Source: CAYSYY01 sp964576115 [NCBI: uncultured Gemmatimonadota bacterium] (GTDB taxonomy: Bacteria; Blakebacterota; Blakebacteria; Blakebacterales). From it: a stretch of 40,872 nt of DNA. Shown one piece after another: positions 26,986 to 34,131 of the stretch. The translations under genes were made by a program, and so were the position numbers. Below the pieces are notes generated by a model, which saw only the letters and a list, made by a program, of their open reading frames with translations, had not been told where the DNA came from and did no database searches. Location: assembly GCA_964576115.1 (NCBI GenBank), contig CAZNUA010000031.1, positions 1 to 40,872 on the forward strand. The letters are read 5' to 3'. Position 1 is the first letter of the stretch, and every line of letters begins with the position of its first letter.

Positions 26986-27028
26986 GAAACTCTGTGCCGG
27001 TGAGTGTTCTGCGTCGGGAGTGAGGGGC
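26917..27028 (+). repeat. 112-bp direct repeat DR2, left copy (permease 2 3' end)
   Basis: This sequence is repeated at 27782-27893 with 111 of 112 bases identical (offset 865). It covers the last 23 codons of permease 2 including its stop, and 43 bases after it. The only difference is C at 26977 versus T at 27842, which turns the CAG (Gln) codon into TAG in the second copy. Confidence 0.95.
26997..27023 (+). repeat. Second permease-like C-terminal tail after the permease 2 stop
   Basis: Read from 26997, this 27-mer encodes PVSVLRRE and a stop, matching the terminal PVIALRQE-stop of permease 2 at 22 of 27 bases, 38 bp further on. It appears to be the extreme 3' end of another, lost permease gene. 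It is part of DR2 and so also occurs at 27862-27888. Confidence 0.6.
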
Positions 27029-27138
27029 ACGGTTCGGAATCGGGATATGTGTTTTCAGGTTCATTCCGTAGAAACCTGAACGGTGTCGTCTGTCGTTCAA
27101 GACTTGAAGGTGCTCTGAAAGATGAGCAAACTACCAAT

Positions 27139-27435
27139 ATGAATCTCGAAGAATTCAAACAGGCAGCCCTGCCGGCCTGTAAGCGATACGATGTCAAGAG
27201 ACTCGATGTGTTCGGTTCGCTCGCCCGGGGTGCGATTTCTCCGTCGAGTGATATCGATCTTCTGGTCGAATTCCACGATCCCGGTAGAGAACCAGCCAGA
27301 CGCTTCTTCGGTTTCCTGCACTACCTCGAGGATCTTCTGGATTGCAGTATTGACCTCCTGACGGCAACGAGTCTCCGGAATCCATATTTCAGAGCGCGGA
27401 TCGAGAGAGAAAAGGTGCCGGTCTATGAAGGATGA
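27139..27435 (+). CDS. mntA: MntA-type nucleotidyltransferase antitoxin
   Basis: The 98-residue product is a minimal nucleotidyltransferase with the GSX10DXD catalytic motif exactly spaced: Gly26-Ser27, then Asp38-Ile-Asp40 (GSLARGAISPSSDID). In the MntA/HepT type VII system such proteins neutralise HepT by adding AMP units to a tyrosine near its active site. I use the ATG at 27139; an open frame from 27004 runs through repeat DNA and has no better start. The ribosome binding site is weak. It overlaps hepT by 11 bases, the standard coupled arrangement. The pair lies between the two DR2 copies and is the only gene content there. Family and partner order are secure; that this copy is active is inferred from intact motifs. 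Confidence 0.9.
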   Translation: MNLEEFKQAALPACKRYDVKRLDVFGSLARGAISPSSDIDLLVEFHDPGREPARRFFGFLHYLEDLLDCSIDLLTATSLRNPYFRARIEREKVPVYEG

Positions 27436-27760
27436 GGTTCTGGCTCACCTCTATGATATCCGAGAGGCGGCAATAGCGATCAGGACCTTCATCTCGGGTC
27501 TGAGTTTCGAGGATTACACAACCGATGAGCTTCTGCGAAGCGGTGTTGAACGGAAGTTCGAGATCATCGGGGAAGCTCTGACACGAGTACGTGATACCGA
27601 TCCCGACGTCGTGGAACAGATCCAGGCCTACCGCGAGGTCATTTCATTTCGGAACATCCTGATTCACGGATACAACAACATCGACGATCGGATAGTGTGG
27701 GGCATAATCGAGGAAGATCTGGATCGGCTTCTGGATGATGTCGGACGACTCTTGGTCTGA
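27425..27760 (+). CDS. hepT: HepT-type HEPN ribonuclease toxin
   Basis: The 111-residue HEPN (DUF86) protein carries the RX4HXY motif, Arg76 to His81 to Tyr83 (RNILIHGYNNID), the active site of HepT RNases and the site of AMPylation by MntA. Helical blocks SGVERKFEIIGEALTRV and DRIVWGIIEEDLDRLL fit the four-helix HEPN fold. It starts 11 bases before the mntA stop, so the two are translated together; a GAAGG lies just before the ATG. Its stop is 21 bases before the right copy of DR2. It is a cytoplasmic toxin with roles in plasmid maintenance or phage defence in characterised systems. Sequence gives no sign of damage. Confidence 0.92.
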   Translation: MKDEVLAHLYDIREAAIAIRTFISGLSFEDYTTDELLRSGVERKFEIIGEALTRVRDTDPDVVEQIQAYREVISFRNILIHGYNNIDDRIVWGIIEEDLDRLLDDVGRLLV

Positions 27761-27781
27761 CGGGTACTGCAGAAACAGCCA

Positions 27782-27893
27782 GTGGCCGGATACGTCCCCA
27801 CCCTCCGGGCCACCCGGATCGCTCCGGTCATCGCTCTGCGTTAGGAGTGAGAAACTCTGTGCCGGTGAGTGTTCTGCGTCGGGAGTGAGGGGC
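27782..27893 (+). repeat. 112-bp direct repeat DR2, right copy
   Basis: This is the partner of 26917-27028 (111/112). It follows hepT and ends exactly one base before the stop codon (27894-27896, minus strand) of the next lipoprotein gene. It encodes no start, only the orphan 3' end of permease 2 with its CAG codon mutated to TAG. Confidence 0.95.
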
Positions 27894-28760
27894 TCAGCCC
27901 GGGATCGAGACGACGATGACGGCACCTTCCACGATCAGGATCGTGAACCGGTCGCCCGATTCACCGAAATCGGTCGGGCTCCAGGCCGCCTGGATCTCCA
28001 GGCCGAAGGCATCGCTCAGATCAGACAGACCGTCGCCTTCCTCCCCGGCGACGAAGAAATCCACCCTCCCGCCGTTCTTGGGTACGAACGACCAGGCGAA
28101 GACGACGCCGACGCTATCGCGCGTCTGCTCATCCAGAGTGACCGACTTGCCGACACCGGTCTTATCGGGATCGTTGGTATAGCATGTGATCCGGTCGGGT
28201 ATATAGCCGGAGAAATCCGGCCAGTACTCGTCGATCGACAGATGCAATTCAACAGCGAGGGTGTCCTGGGTGGAGATCGAATCGGTCCGCACGAACCTGA
28301 GATCGAGGGTGTCGACGGTTACGCTGACATAGTTGGTGACATTTTCAAGCAGGGTGAGATCCTTGGTGATCCCGTAGCCGATCGGGGCGTAGACCTCCAC
28401 TGATTGTGATATCCGGCGGGCACAGAGGACCTCGACCTGATAATCCATACCGGCTTCGACCTGCATCGTGATGCTGGTGTCGGCGCGGGTGATATGCCCG
28501 ACGGTCCCCTTTTTCAGCTGGTCGTCGGGATGGGCGATACGAACCGCCAGGTCGGTCGTACAGGTCGGGATATCCTGAGCCCGCCCCAGTCCGGGCGGCG
28601 ACGGCCAGGCGATCCGGAAGACGACCTCGGCCATCGGCCCCTTTTCCCCAGCATCCAACGGGATTTCGTCACATCCCCCGGAGAGGACCAGCGCGAGGAG
28701 TAATACGGCAACGAGCGGGGAGACGCAGCGTCGTTCGAATACCACCGGCATCGTCCGCAT
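27894..28760 (-). CDS. Lipoprotein of unknown function
   Basis: The 288-residue product begins with a membrane-type signal (PLVAVLLLALVLSGGC, Cys30, imperfect lipobox), so it is probably outer-surface or periplasmic. I recognise no family. The mature part looks rich in beta strands (AEVVFRIAWPSP, YVSVTVDTLDLRF, DTLAVELHLSID), with two to three Ig-like or carbohydrate-binding-like units possible, and has few conserved charged motifs. It lies downstream of the GH127 gene on the same strand but over 60 bp away, and its stop is immediately next to the repeat DR2. No partner for it is apparent. Confidence 0.75.
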   Translation of the reverse strand: MRTMPVVFERRCVSPLVAVLLLALVLSGGCDEIPLDAGEKGPMAEVVFRIAWPSPPGLGRAQDIPTCTTDLAVRIAHPDDQLKKGTVGHITRADTSITMQVEAGMDYQVEVLCARRISQSVEVYAPIGYGITKDLTLLENVTNYVSVTVDTLDLRFVRTDSISTQDTLAVELHLSIDEYWPDFSGYIPDRITCYTNDPDKTGVGKSVTLDEQTRDSVGVVFAWSFVPKNGGRVDFFVAGEEGDGLSDLSDAFGLEIQAAWSPTDFGESGDRFTILIVEGAVIVVSIPG

Positions 28761-28825
28761 CCTTGAATAGGTCTGAACGGACAGATTGTAAACGTCTCTA
28801 TAATCTCATTGCAAGGGAGTTCAGC

Positions 28826-31399
28826 TCACCGATCGGTTCTCACCTCCAGAATGCCGCCCGAGAAACCTTCGAGCAGGCGGACCTCGATGCGGACGGCGCG
28901 GGTGTCGACCGGGGTGAAGGTCACCTCGTTGTAGCGGTCTTTCTCGACCCCGAAGGCGTCGGTCGTCTCGACCGGCCGCCACTCATTACAGGTTCTGTAG
29001 AAGAGCCGCCACGATGCGGGCGGGCGACACCCCCCGCCACGCGGTTCGTCGTCGAACCAGTAGACCGCCAGCCGGCTGAGGCGGGTCTCCTCGTCGAACT
29101 CGATCTCCACCCACTCCCCGGTGCCCTGGTGAGGCCACCAGGTCATGCGGGGGATGCTGTGGTCGTCTGAATTCTGCGGCTCCAGGCCGTCAGCCAGGGC
29201 CAGGACGGTATCGCCGGAGTAGCAGTGCGAAGCCCGGGCTTGGAAATCGGGCTCGGGGGGCACGTCCCAGCGATGAGCCTCGGGACCGGAACCGATGAGG
29301 GGAAAGGAACTGACCCTCAGGCGGGCGGCGCCCATCGGGATCAGGGTGAGCTCTTCTTCTGATTCGTCGCTCGTAACCGGGGAGGGCTGGAGCATTCCCG
29401 CCAGGCCGAACATGTCGAGTTGCCATTCGGGGATCCGGCGGCCACGGGCATGGAGCCGGATCGGCGTGCCGTCGTGGGTAAAGGGCATATCGTCGGCCGG
29501 CCAGGCCCGTTCTTCGACCTCGAAGGAGCGGGTGGGGTCGCCCGACCGCAGCTGCAAACCGTAGTTCCAGGCGGTGGTGGGGTGGATATCCCAGGCGGGC
29601 CATTCATCGGTGCCCCCCGAACGGCGGTACTCCTCGCCGATCTGCAGTGAATAGGTGAGCGGTCCGCGGTCGACCGATACCGCGTTGTGGTTTTCGGTCC
29701 AGGTACGCAGGCTTACTTCCATCGGCAGGGTGAGATCGACCCGGTCGCCGTCGTGCCAGGTGCGTTCGATCAGGACCCAGCGGCCGGCGGCGTCGCGAAC
29801 CCGGGAGCTGCCGCCCTCGACCTCGACCACGGCTTCATCAGTCCAGGTCGGTATGCGCAGGTAGAGCGGAAAGGCGACCCCGGCCGGTGCGGCGGTCTCG
29901 ACGGTGAAGGTCATCTCTTCGGAGAAGGGGTAGTGCGTGTCGAGGGTGATGGTGATCTCCTCTCCCGGGTCCCCCTGCGTTTCCGGCCGTATCCCTTCGC
30001 GCGCATCGCCATCGGTACCGTTGCCGCCGACCATCGCGGTGACCCGGCTGGCGCAGAAGAACGCCGCGGCCAGGCCGTTGTCGGGGGTGGCGAACCAGAG
30101 GTGCTCGGCGAAATAGGGCCAGCCGTGACCCCAGTTGTGCTGGCAGCAGCGGTGAATGTGGGGGTTCATCTGCAGCATCGGGCCGCCGTTCTGCAAGCCC
30201 GGGCTCTTCGATTCGGAATCGGAGAGCACCAGATTGGGGCCGGTCAGGTAGCGCAGGGCCTTCAGGTCGGCGGTCAGGGCGGCGGGCAGGCTGTTGAAGG
30301 CCACGTCCTCGCAGCGGTCGGCCCAGAGCGGATCGCCGGTGATCCAGAGCAGGGTCTCGGTCGAGAGCATCATCTCGACCATGCCGCAGGTCTCCACCGC
30401 CTGGCGGGGATCGGTATGACCGGGACGGCAGTTCTCATCCCCGGCGAACATCCCCCCGGGAACCTGGCCGTACATCTCCCTGATGGTGGCGAAGTTGCTG
30501 TAGGAAGCCTCGAGGTGGGCCGGGTCTTGCGACTGCATCCAGTACGTGGTGGGCTGACCGAAGGCCTGCGACATGTTGACGTTGTGCCAGTCGGTGACCC
30601 CGCTCGTCCAGTCGGCGGTGCGGCGGTGGACCTTGCCGGCCAGGTCGAGCAGTTCGGCGTCGCCGGTGCGGTTGTAGAGCCAGTAGACGCTGAAGAGCAG
30701 GTCGCCCCCCCGCATGCGGGGCCAGTAGCCGAGCAGAAACTCCTCCTCCGGCACCCCCTTCAGGTAATCGAAGTAGGCCGTCATCAGCTCGATGACCCGC
30801 TCGTCGCCGGTGAAATCGTACCAGTCCTGCAGGCAGAAGAGCATGATCATGTTCGGCCAGAGGTCCTCGCGGCCGGTCAGCCGGGTGGCCGCCCCGGTGC
30901 GACCCCGGTCGGGCCCGAACCAGCCGTCGGGCTTGCGCGAGGCCAGGGCCCCTTCGATCCAGATCCGGGTCTCGGCGAGCATGGCTTCGTCGCGCAGCAG
31001 ACAGGCCAGGTTGCCGTACCCCTTGAGCCAGTAGGGGGGTTCCTCCCAGCCGTGGTCGCCCTCGCCGGCCGGGCTGAGCCAGGCGTTGCCCTCCTTGACC
31101 AGAAAGCGGCTGATCCCGGTCAGGTGGCCGTGAAAGCCCTCGGCCTGCAGTTCGAGCTGCCTGCGCAGCCAGCCCTGTGGCTCAATCGAACGGATCGGCA
31201 GCTTGAGAAGCGGATTGGGGGCCAGGGGGGGACGGTTGGCCACATAGTGGGCGTTCACGGTGTCGGTCCGCGGGGTGTCGACGACGTCGAACCCGGGTCC
31301 GGTGCAGCCGGCCGCAGCGAGCAGGATGATCATGCCGGAGAACCTCCAGCGGGCTGGCCCGGCCGGCGGGACCGTCACCGGGTGTCTGGCGATTGTCAT
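28826..31399 (-). CDS. GH127-family (beta-L-arabinofuranosidase-like, DUF1680) lipoprotein
   Basis: The 857-residue protein (start at the ATG at 31399, nine bases after GAGG; an ATG at 31408 is less well placed) has a lipobox (ILLAAAGC) and so is probably surface-anchored. The catalytic domain keeps the zinc-binding Glu-x-Cys (ETC, about 336-338) and the paired Cys 418-419 (HRCCQHNWGHGW) of GH127, whose first Cys is the nucleophile in characterised enzymes; a Glu in AGDEN near 322 is the likely acid/base. The C-terminal roughly 120 residues resemble a discoidin-type carbohydrate-binding domain (GEWVEIEFDEETRLSRLAVYW). It likely removes beta-L-arabinofuranose or related sugars from plant or polysaccharide material. 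It is the first gene of its strand segment. Confidence 0.86.
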   Translation of the reverse strand: MTIARHPVTVPPAGPARWRFSGMIILLAAAGCTGPGFDVVDTPRTDTVNAHYVANRPPLAPNPLLKLPIRSIEPQGWLRRQLELQAEGFHGHLTGISRFLVKEGNAWLSPAGEGDHGWEEPPYWLKGYGNLACLLRDEAMLAETRIWIEGALASRKPDGWFGPDRGRTGAATRLTGREDLWPNMIMLFCLQDWYDFTGDERVIELMTAYFDYLKGVPEEEFLLGYWPRMRGGDLLFSVYWLYNRTGDAELLDLAGKVHRRTADWTSGVTDWHNVNMSQAFGQPTTYWMQSQDPAHLEASYSNFATIREMYGQVPGGMFAGDENCRPGHTDPRQAVETCGMVEMMLSTETLLWITGDPLWADRCEDVAFNSLPAALTADLKALRYLTGPNLVLSDSESKSPGLQNGGPMLQMNPHIHRCCQHNWGHGWPYFAEHLWFATPDNGLAAAFFCASRVTAMVGGNGTDGDAREGIRPETQGDPGEEITITLDTHYPFSEEMTFTVETAAPAGVAFPLYLRIPTWTDEAVVEVEGGSSRVRDAAGRWVLIERTWHDGDRVDLTLPMEVSLRTWTENHNAVSVDRGPLTYSLQIGEEYRRSGGTDEWPAWDIHPTTAWNYGLQLRSGDPTRSFEVEERAWPADDMPFTHDGTPIRLHARGRRIPEWQLDMFGLAGMLQPSPVTSDESEEELTLIPMGAARLRVSSFPLIGSGPEAHRWDVPPEPDFQARASHCYSGDTVLALADGLEPQNSDDHSIPRMTWWPHQGTGEWVEIEFDEETRLSRLAVYWFDDEPRGGGCRPPASWRLFYRTCNEWRPVETTDAFGVEKDRYNEVTFTPVDTRAVRIEVRLLEGFSGGILEVRTDR

Positions 31400-31646
31400 G
31401 GGACTCATCCTCGGTCCGGTTGGGGATGACCAGAAAAGAAAGTAGCCGATGAGCGGGGCGGATGAAAAGTACTGAACCCTGGCCCCGGGCCTGCGGGATA
31501 CGGTAGGCTCGGGTTCAGCCCCGGAATGTGTCCCGGCTCAGCCCGACATGTGCTCGGGCTCGCGGCCTCGGAGTCTGTTCGAGCGCGGGCGCGACACCCG
31601 GAGCAGTCACGAGTGGGGGGCGCCATGCAGACAGGATTCTCGTACT

Positions 31647-32669
31647 GTGAAGGCTGAGAGTATCGCAATCATCGGAGCCGGGCCGGCCGGAGCCACCCTG
31701 GCCCGCCGGCTGGCCGAGGCCGGGCGGCCGGTCACGCTCTTCGATCACCGGGCGCCATGGGAAAAGCCCTGTGGAGGCATGCTCGGCCATACCACCCGGC
31801 GGCTCGAGGCCGAACTCGAAGGATACCCGTACCCGCTCGCGACCTGCTCACGGATCAGGTGCCTCTCGCCTGCCGGCCGGAGCAAGGTCGTCGAGTGCGC
31901 CGATCCGATCCCGGTTGTCTCCCGGCGCGAGCTGGGACGCTTCCTGCTCGACCGGGCCCGGGAAGCGGGAGCGCAGTTCGTCCCCCGCAAAGTCCTGGCG
32001 CTGTCACGGGCCGGTTCGCAGTGGCGGCTTCAGGCCGGGACGCGCGACTACGACGTCGATCTCGTTGTCGGGGCCGACGGCGCCCGCAGCCTGGTGCGCC
32101 GGTACTGCCTGGACCCTATTCCGGACGGGCAGCTGGCCCTGATCTGCGGTTACCTCGGTACCGGTCTCCCGACCGATGAGTACCTCTTCGCCTTTCCCGA
32201 TTTCGAAGGATTTCTCTATCTCGTTCCCCGTACCGGGATCACCGGGATCGGGATCGGAGCCCGCGTCGGGGCTCTCTCCGGGACCGAACTTTTCAACCGG
32301 ATCGACCGTTTCATCGGGGAGCGCGGCGGCGGATTCGAGGTCGAGCGGCGCTTCGCAGCCCTGCTGCCGATGGTCCGCGATCCGGCATTCTTCGCCCAGC
32401 GGTGCAGCGGAGAGAACTGGCTGCTCGTCGGCGACGCTGCCGGTCACGTCGATCCTCTGCTGGGAGAGGGGATCGTCTATGCGGTCGGCTCCGCGCACTG
32501 TGCCGCCGAGGCTCTCGCGGACGGCGAGATCGGGGCCTACGAGGATATCTGGCGTCAGCGCTACGGCGAGGTGCTCCAGGAGGGAGCCGCCTTCCGGGCC
32601 CGGCTCGCGGAACTGGCCGCCGAAGGAGATCCCCGCCTGTACGGTGTGATGACCTATGAGAGGATTTGA
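31647..32669 (+). CDS. FAD-dependent oxidoreductase (geranylgeranyl reductase/halogenase-like)
   Basis: The 340-residue flavoprotein starts with the dinucleotide-binding strand IAIIGAGPAGATLARRL (GxGxxG at residues 10-15). I use the GTG at 31647; the frame is open from 31548, but that part does not resemble the family. It also has VVSRRELGRFLLDRA and the late FAD motif GDAAGHVDPLLGEGI at 262-276, as in geranylgeranyl reductases and related monooxygenase-fold enzymes that act on lipids or small aromatics. No signal peptide, so it is cytoplasmic or membrane-associated. It overlaps or nearly abuts the C45-type hydrolase gene and is probably in one operon with it. Substrate is unknown. Confidence 0.84.
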   Translation: MKAESIAIIGAGPAGATLARRLAEAGRPVTLFDHRAPWEKPCGGMLGHTTRRLEAELEGYPYPLATCSRIRCLSPAGRSKVVECADPIPVVSRRELGRFLLDRAREAGAQFVPRKVLALSRAGSQWRLQAGTRDYDVDLVVGADGARSLVRRYCLDPIPDGQLALICGYLGTGLPTDEYLFAFPDFEGFLYLVPRTGITGIGIGARVGALSGTELFNRIDRFIGERGGGFEVERRFAALLPMVRDPAFFAQRCSGENWLLVGDAAGHVDPLLGEGIVYAVGSAHCAAEALADGEIGAYEDIWRQRYGEVLQEGAAFRARLAELAAEGDPRLYGVMTYERI

Positions 32670-32673
32670 GACC

Positions 32674-33897
32674 ATGATGACCCGACCGATCATTCTATTG
32701 AGCCTCCTCGCCTGCCTCTGGCAGACGGCCGAAGCGCAGGAGGTACAGCTGCTCTGTGACGGCGCCCTGCGCTTTATCGAACTGACCGGAACGCCGTACG
32801 AACGGGGCCTGACGCACGGCCGGGCATTGCGCGATGACATCCATGCCCTGGTCGATCTATGGAAAGCCGATATGGCCCGCACGGCCCGCATGGAGGCCGA
32901 AGAATTCATCACGCTCTTTCTGGCCGGGACCGATTACGAAAGCGCAATCCGGGCTCACACCCCCGAGCTGCTTGACGAACTCAGGGGGATCGCCGACGGT
33001 TCGGGAGTCGCGTATACCGACCTGTTCATGTTTCAGCTGGTCGACGAGTACTGGTTCAACGCCGGCGATATTCTGGGCCGGCGAAACAGCGGCTCGGTCG
33101 ACCTCGACCGGTACAGCAGCGACTCGATCGGCCTCCAACCGCCCGGTTGTACTTCGATCGGTCTCGACCGCTCGGCGGATCGGCCAGCCCTCACTGCCCA
33201 GAACATGGATATTCCGCCATTCTACCACGGCTACCAGATGGTGATGGAGATCACCGAACCCGACTCCGGGCTTCGCACGCTGATACTGACCTTTCCCGGG
33301 CACCTGGGAACCACCGCCATGAACGACCGGGGGGTGTCGATCAATGTCAACACCCTGATCCAGCTCGAGTACGGGACGACCGGGCTGCCGGTGACATACG
33401 TCGTGCGGGGGGCGGCGGCGTGCGCCACCCAACCAGAGGCGGTCGACCTGGTCAGATCGGTCACTCACGCCTCGGGGCAGAACTACATCGTCGGCGGTCC
33501 AGAACACGTTGTCTGCCTGGAATGTTCAGCCGGTCGCAAAGAGGAATTCCGGCCCTTTCCCGGTGCGCCCTACACCTATCACACCAATCATCCCCGGGCC
33601 AATACCGACTACTCCCGGGGCTACCGGCAGTGGCTCCGGGAGCGGGGCCGCACCGCGGAGCAGGAGGCTGGCACCTGTCGGCGCTTCATCGCTCTCGATG
33701 AGCGCTTCACCGCTGCCGGGGACGATTTCTCGATCGATCTGGTCAAGACGGTTCTCAGCTCGCGGGACCACGAGCGGGATCCGATCAGCAATTCGAACAC
33801 CTTCGCCTGCGTCATCTACGAACTGGGTGAGCAGCCGTGCCTGCACATCGCTCCCGGCCGGCCGCACGAGACCCCGTTCGTCATCATCGAGTTCTGA
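32674..33897 (+). CDS. Secreted C45-type Ntn hydrolase / acyltransferase-like protein
   Basis: The 407-residue protein starts at the ATG at 32674, about ten bases after AGAGG; a start at 32656 inside the previous gene gives a poorer signal. A signal peptide ends near AEA-Q. The mature protein has the early GTPYERGLTHGRAL segment, then PPGCTSIGL with the predicted N-terminal nucleophile Cys159 and the downstream TAQNMDIPP (the N-x-D pattern), and TNHPRANTDYS, all typical of peptidase C45 / isopenicillin-N-acyltransferase-like proteins. These mature by self-cleavage before the Cys and then cleave or transfer acyl-amide bonds. It pairs with the FAD oxidoreductase upstream. A broken relative is at 1483-2623. 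Its substrate is unknown. Confidence 0.87.
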   Translation: MMTRPIILLSLLACLWQTAEAQEVQLLCDGALRFIELTGTPYERGLTHGRALRDDIHALVDLWKADMARTARMEAEEFITLFLAGTDYESAIRAHTPELLDELRGIADGSGVAYTDLFMFQLVDEYWFNAGDILGRRNSGSVDLDRYSSDSIGLQPPGCTSIGLDRSADRPALTAQNMDIPPFYHGYQMVMEITEPDSGLRTLILTFPGHLGTTAMNDRGVSINVNTLIQLEYGTTGLPVTYVVRGAAACATQPEAVDLVRSVTHASGQNYIVGGPEHVVCLECSAGRKEEFRPFPGAPYTYHTNHPRANTDYSRGYRQWLRERGRTAEQEAGTCRRFIALDERFTAAGDDFSIDLVKTVLSSRDHERDPISNSNTFACVIYELGEQPCLHIAPGRPHETPFVIIEF

Positions 33898-33912
33898 GAC
33901 CCGGCAGCCGCC

Positions 33913-33939
33913 CGGCCGGCCCTGCGGGAGCTGTTTGAA
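33913..33939. repeat. Short direct repeat DR3, left copy
   Basis: Bases 33913-33939 match 36917-36943 at 25 of 27 positions (CGGCCGGCCCTGC then GAGCTGTTTGAA). In both copies one frame reads RPAL-x-ELFE. The two copies flank permease 3, with 33913 just after the C45-type gene stop. Confidence 0.6.
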
Positions 33940-34048
33940 ATCGAGGTATTCCGGTTCCTGCAGAAAAGGGAATTGACTTTCCCTCAGTCCGCGCTCTCCT
34001 GGTGGGTGAGAAGGGTGAAACCCCGGGCTGCTGGATTGCGTATCTTCA

Positions 34049-34071
34049 GATACCTAAACCACTGAGGTATC
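34049..34071 (+). promoter_or_regulatory. Inverted repeat upstream of permease 3
   Basis: GATACCT (34049-34055) and AGGTATC (34065-34071) are perfect 7-bp arms around 9 bases, 61 bp before the permease start at 34132. The surrounding bases are AT-rich (CAATATAACC), as in a promoter. With no padR gene here, this could be an orphan operator left from a former module. Confidence 0.4.
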
Positions 34072-34131
34072 AATATAACCGTGTCCCTGTCGGCGATCCG
34101 GCCGCAGGAGAGGATCAGGACTCTCGAGCGG

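Noticed and set aside
27029-27138. Possible integrase or recombinase attachment core between DR2 and mntA
   Set aside because: No recombinase gene or recognisable att core is visible; the mobility idea rests on the repeats alone.
29687-31429. Plus-strand 580-codon frame opposite GH127
   Set aside because: Low-complexity Gly/Val/Ala sequence antisense to an enzyme with intact catalytic residues; not a gene.
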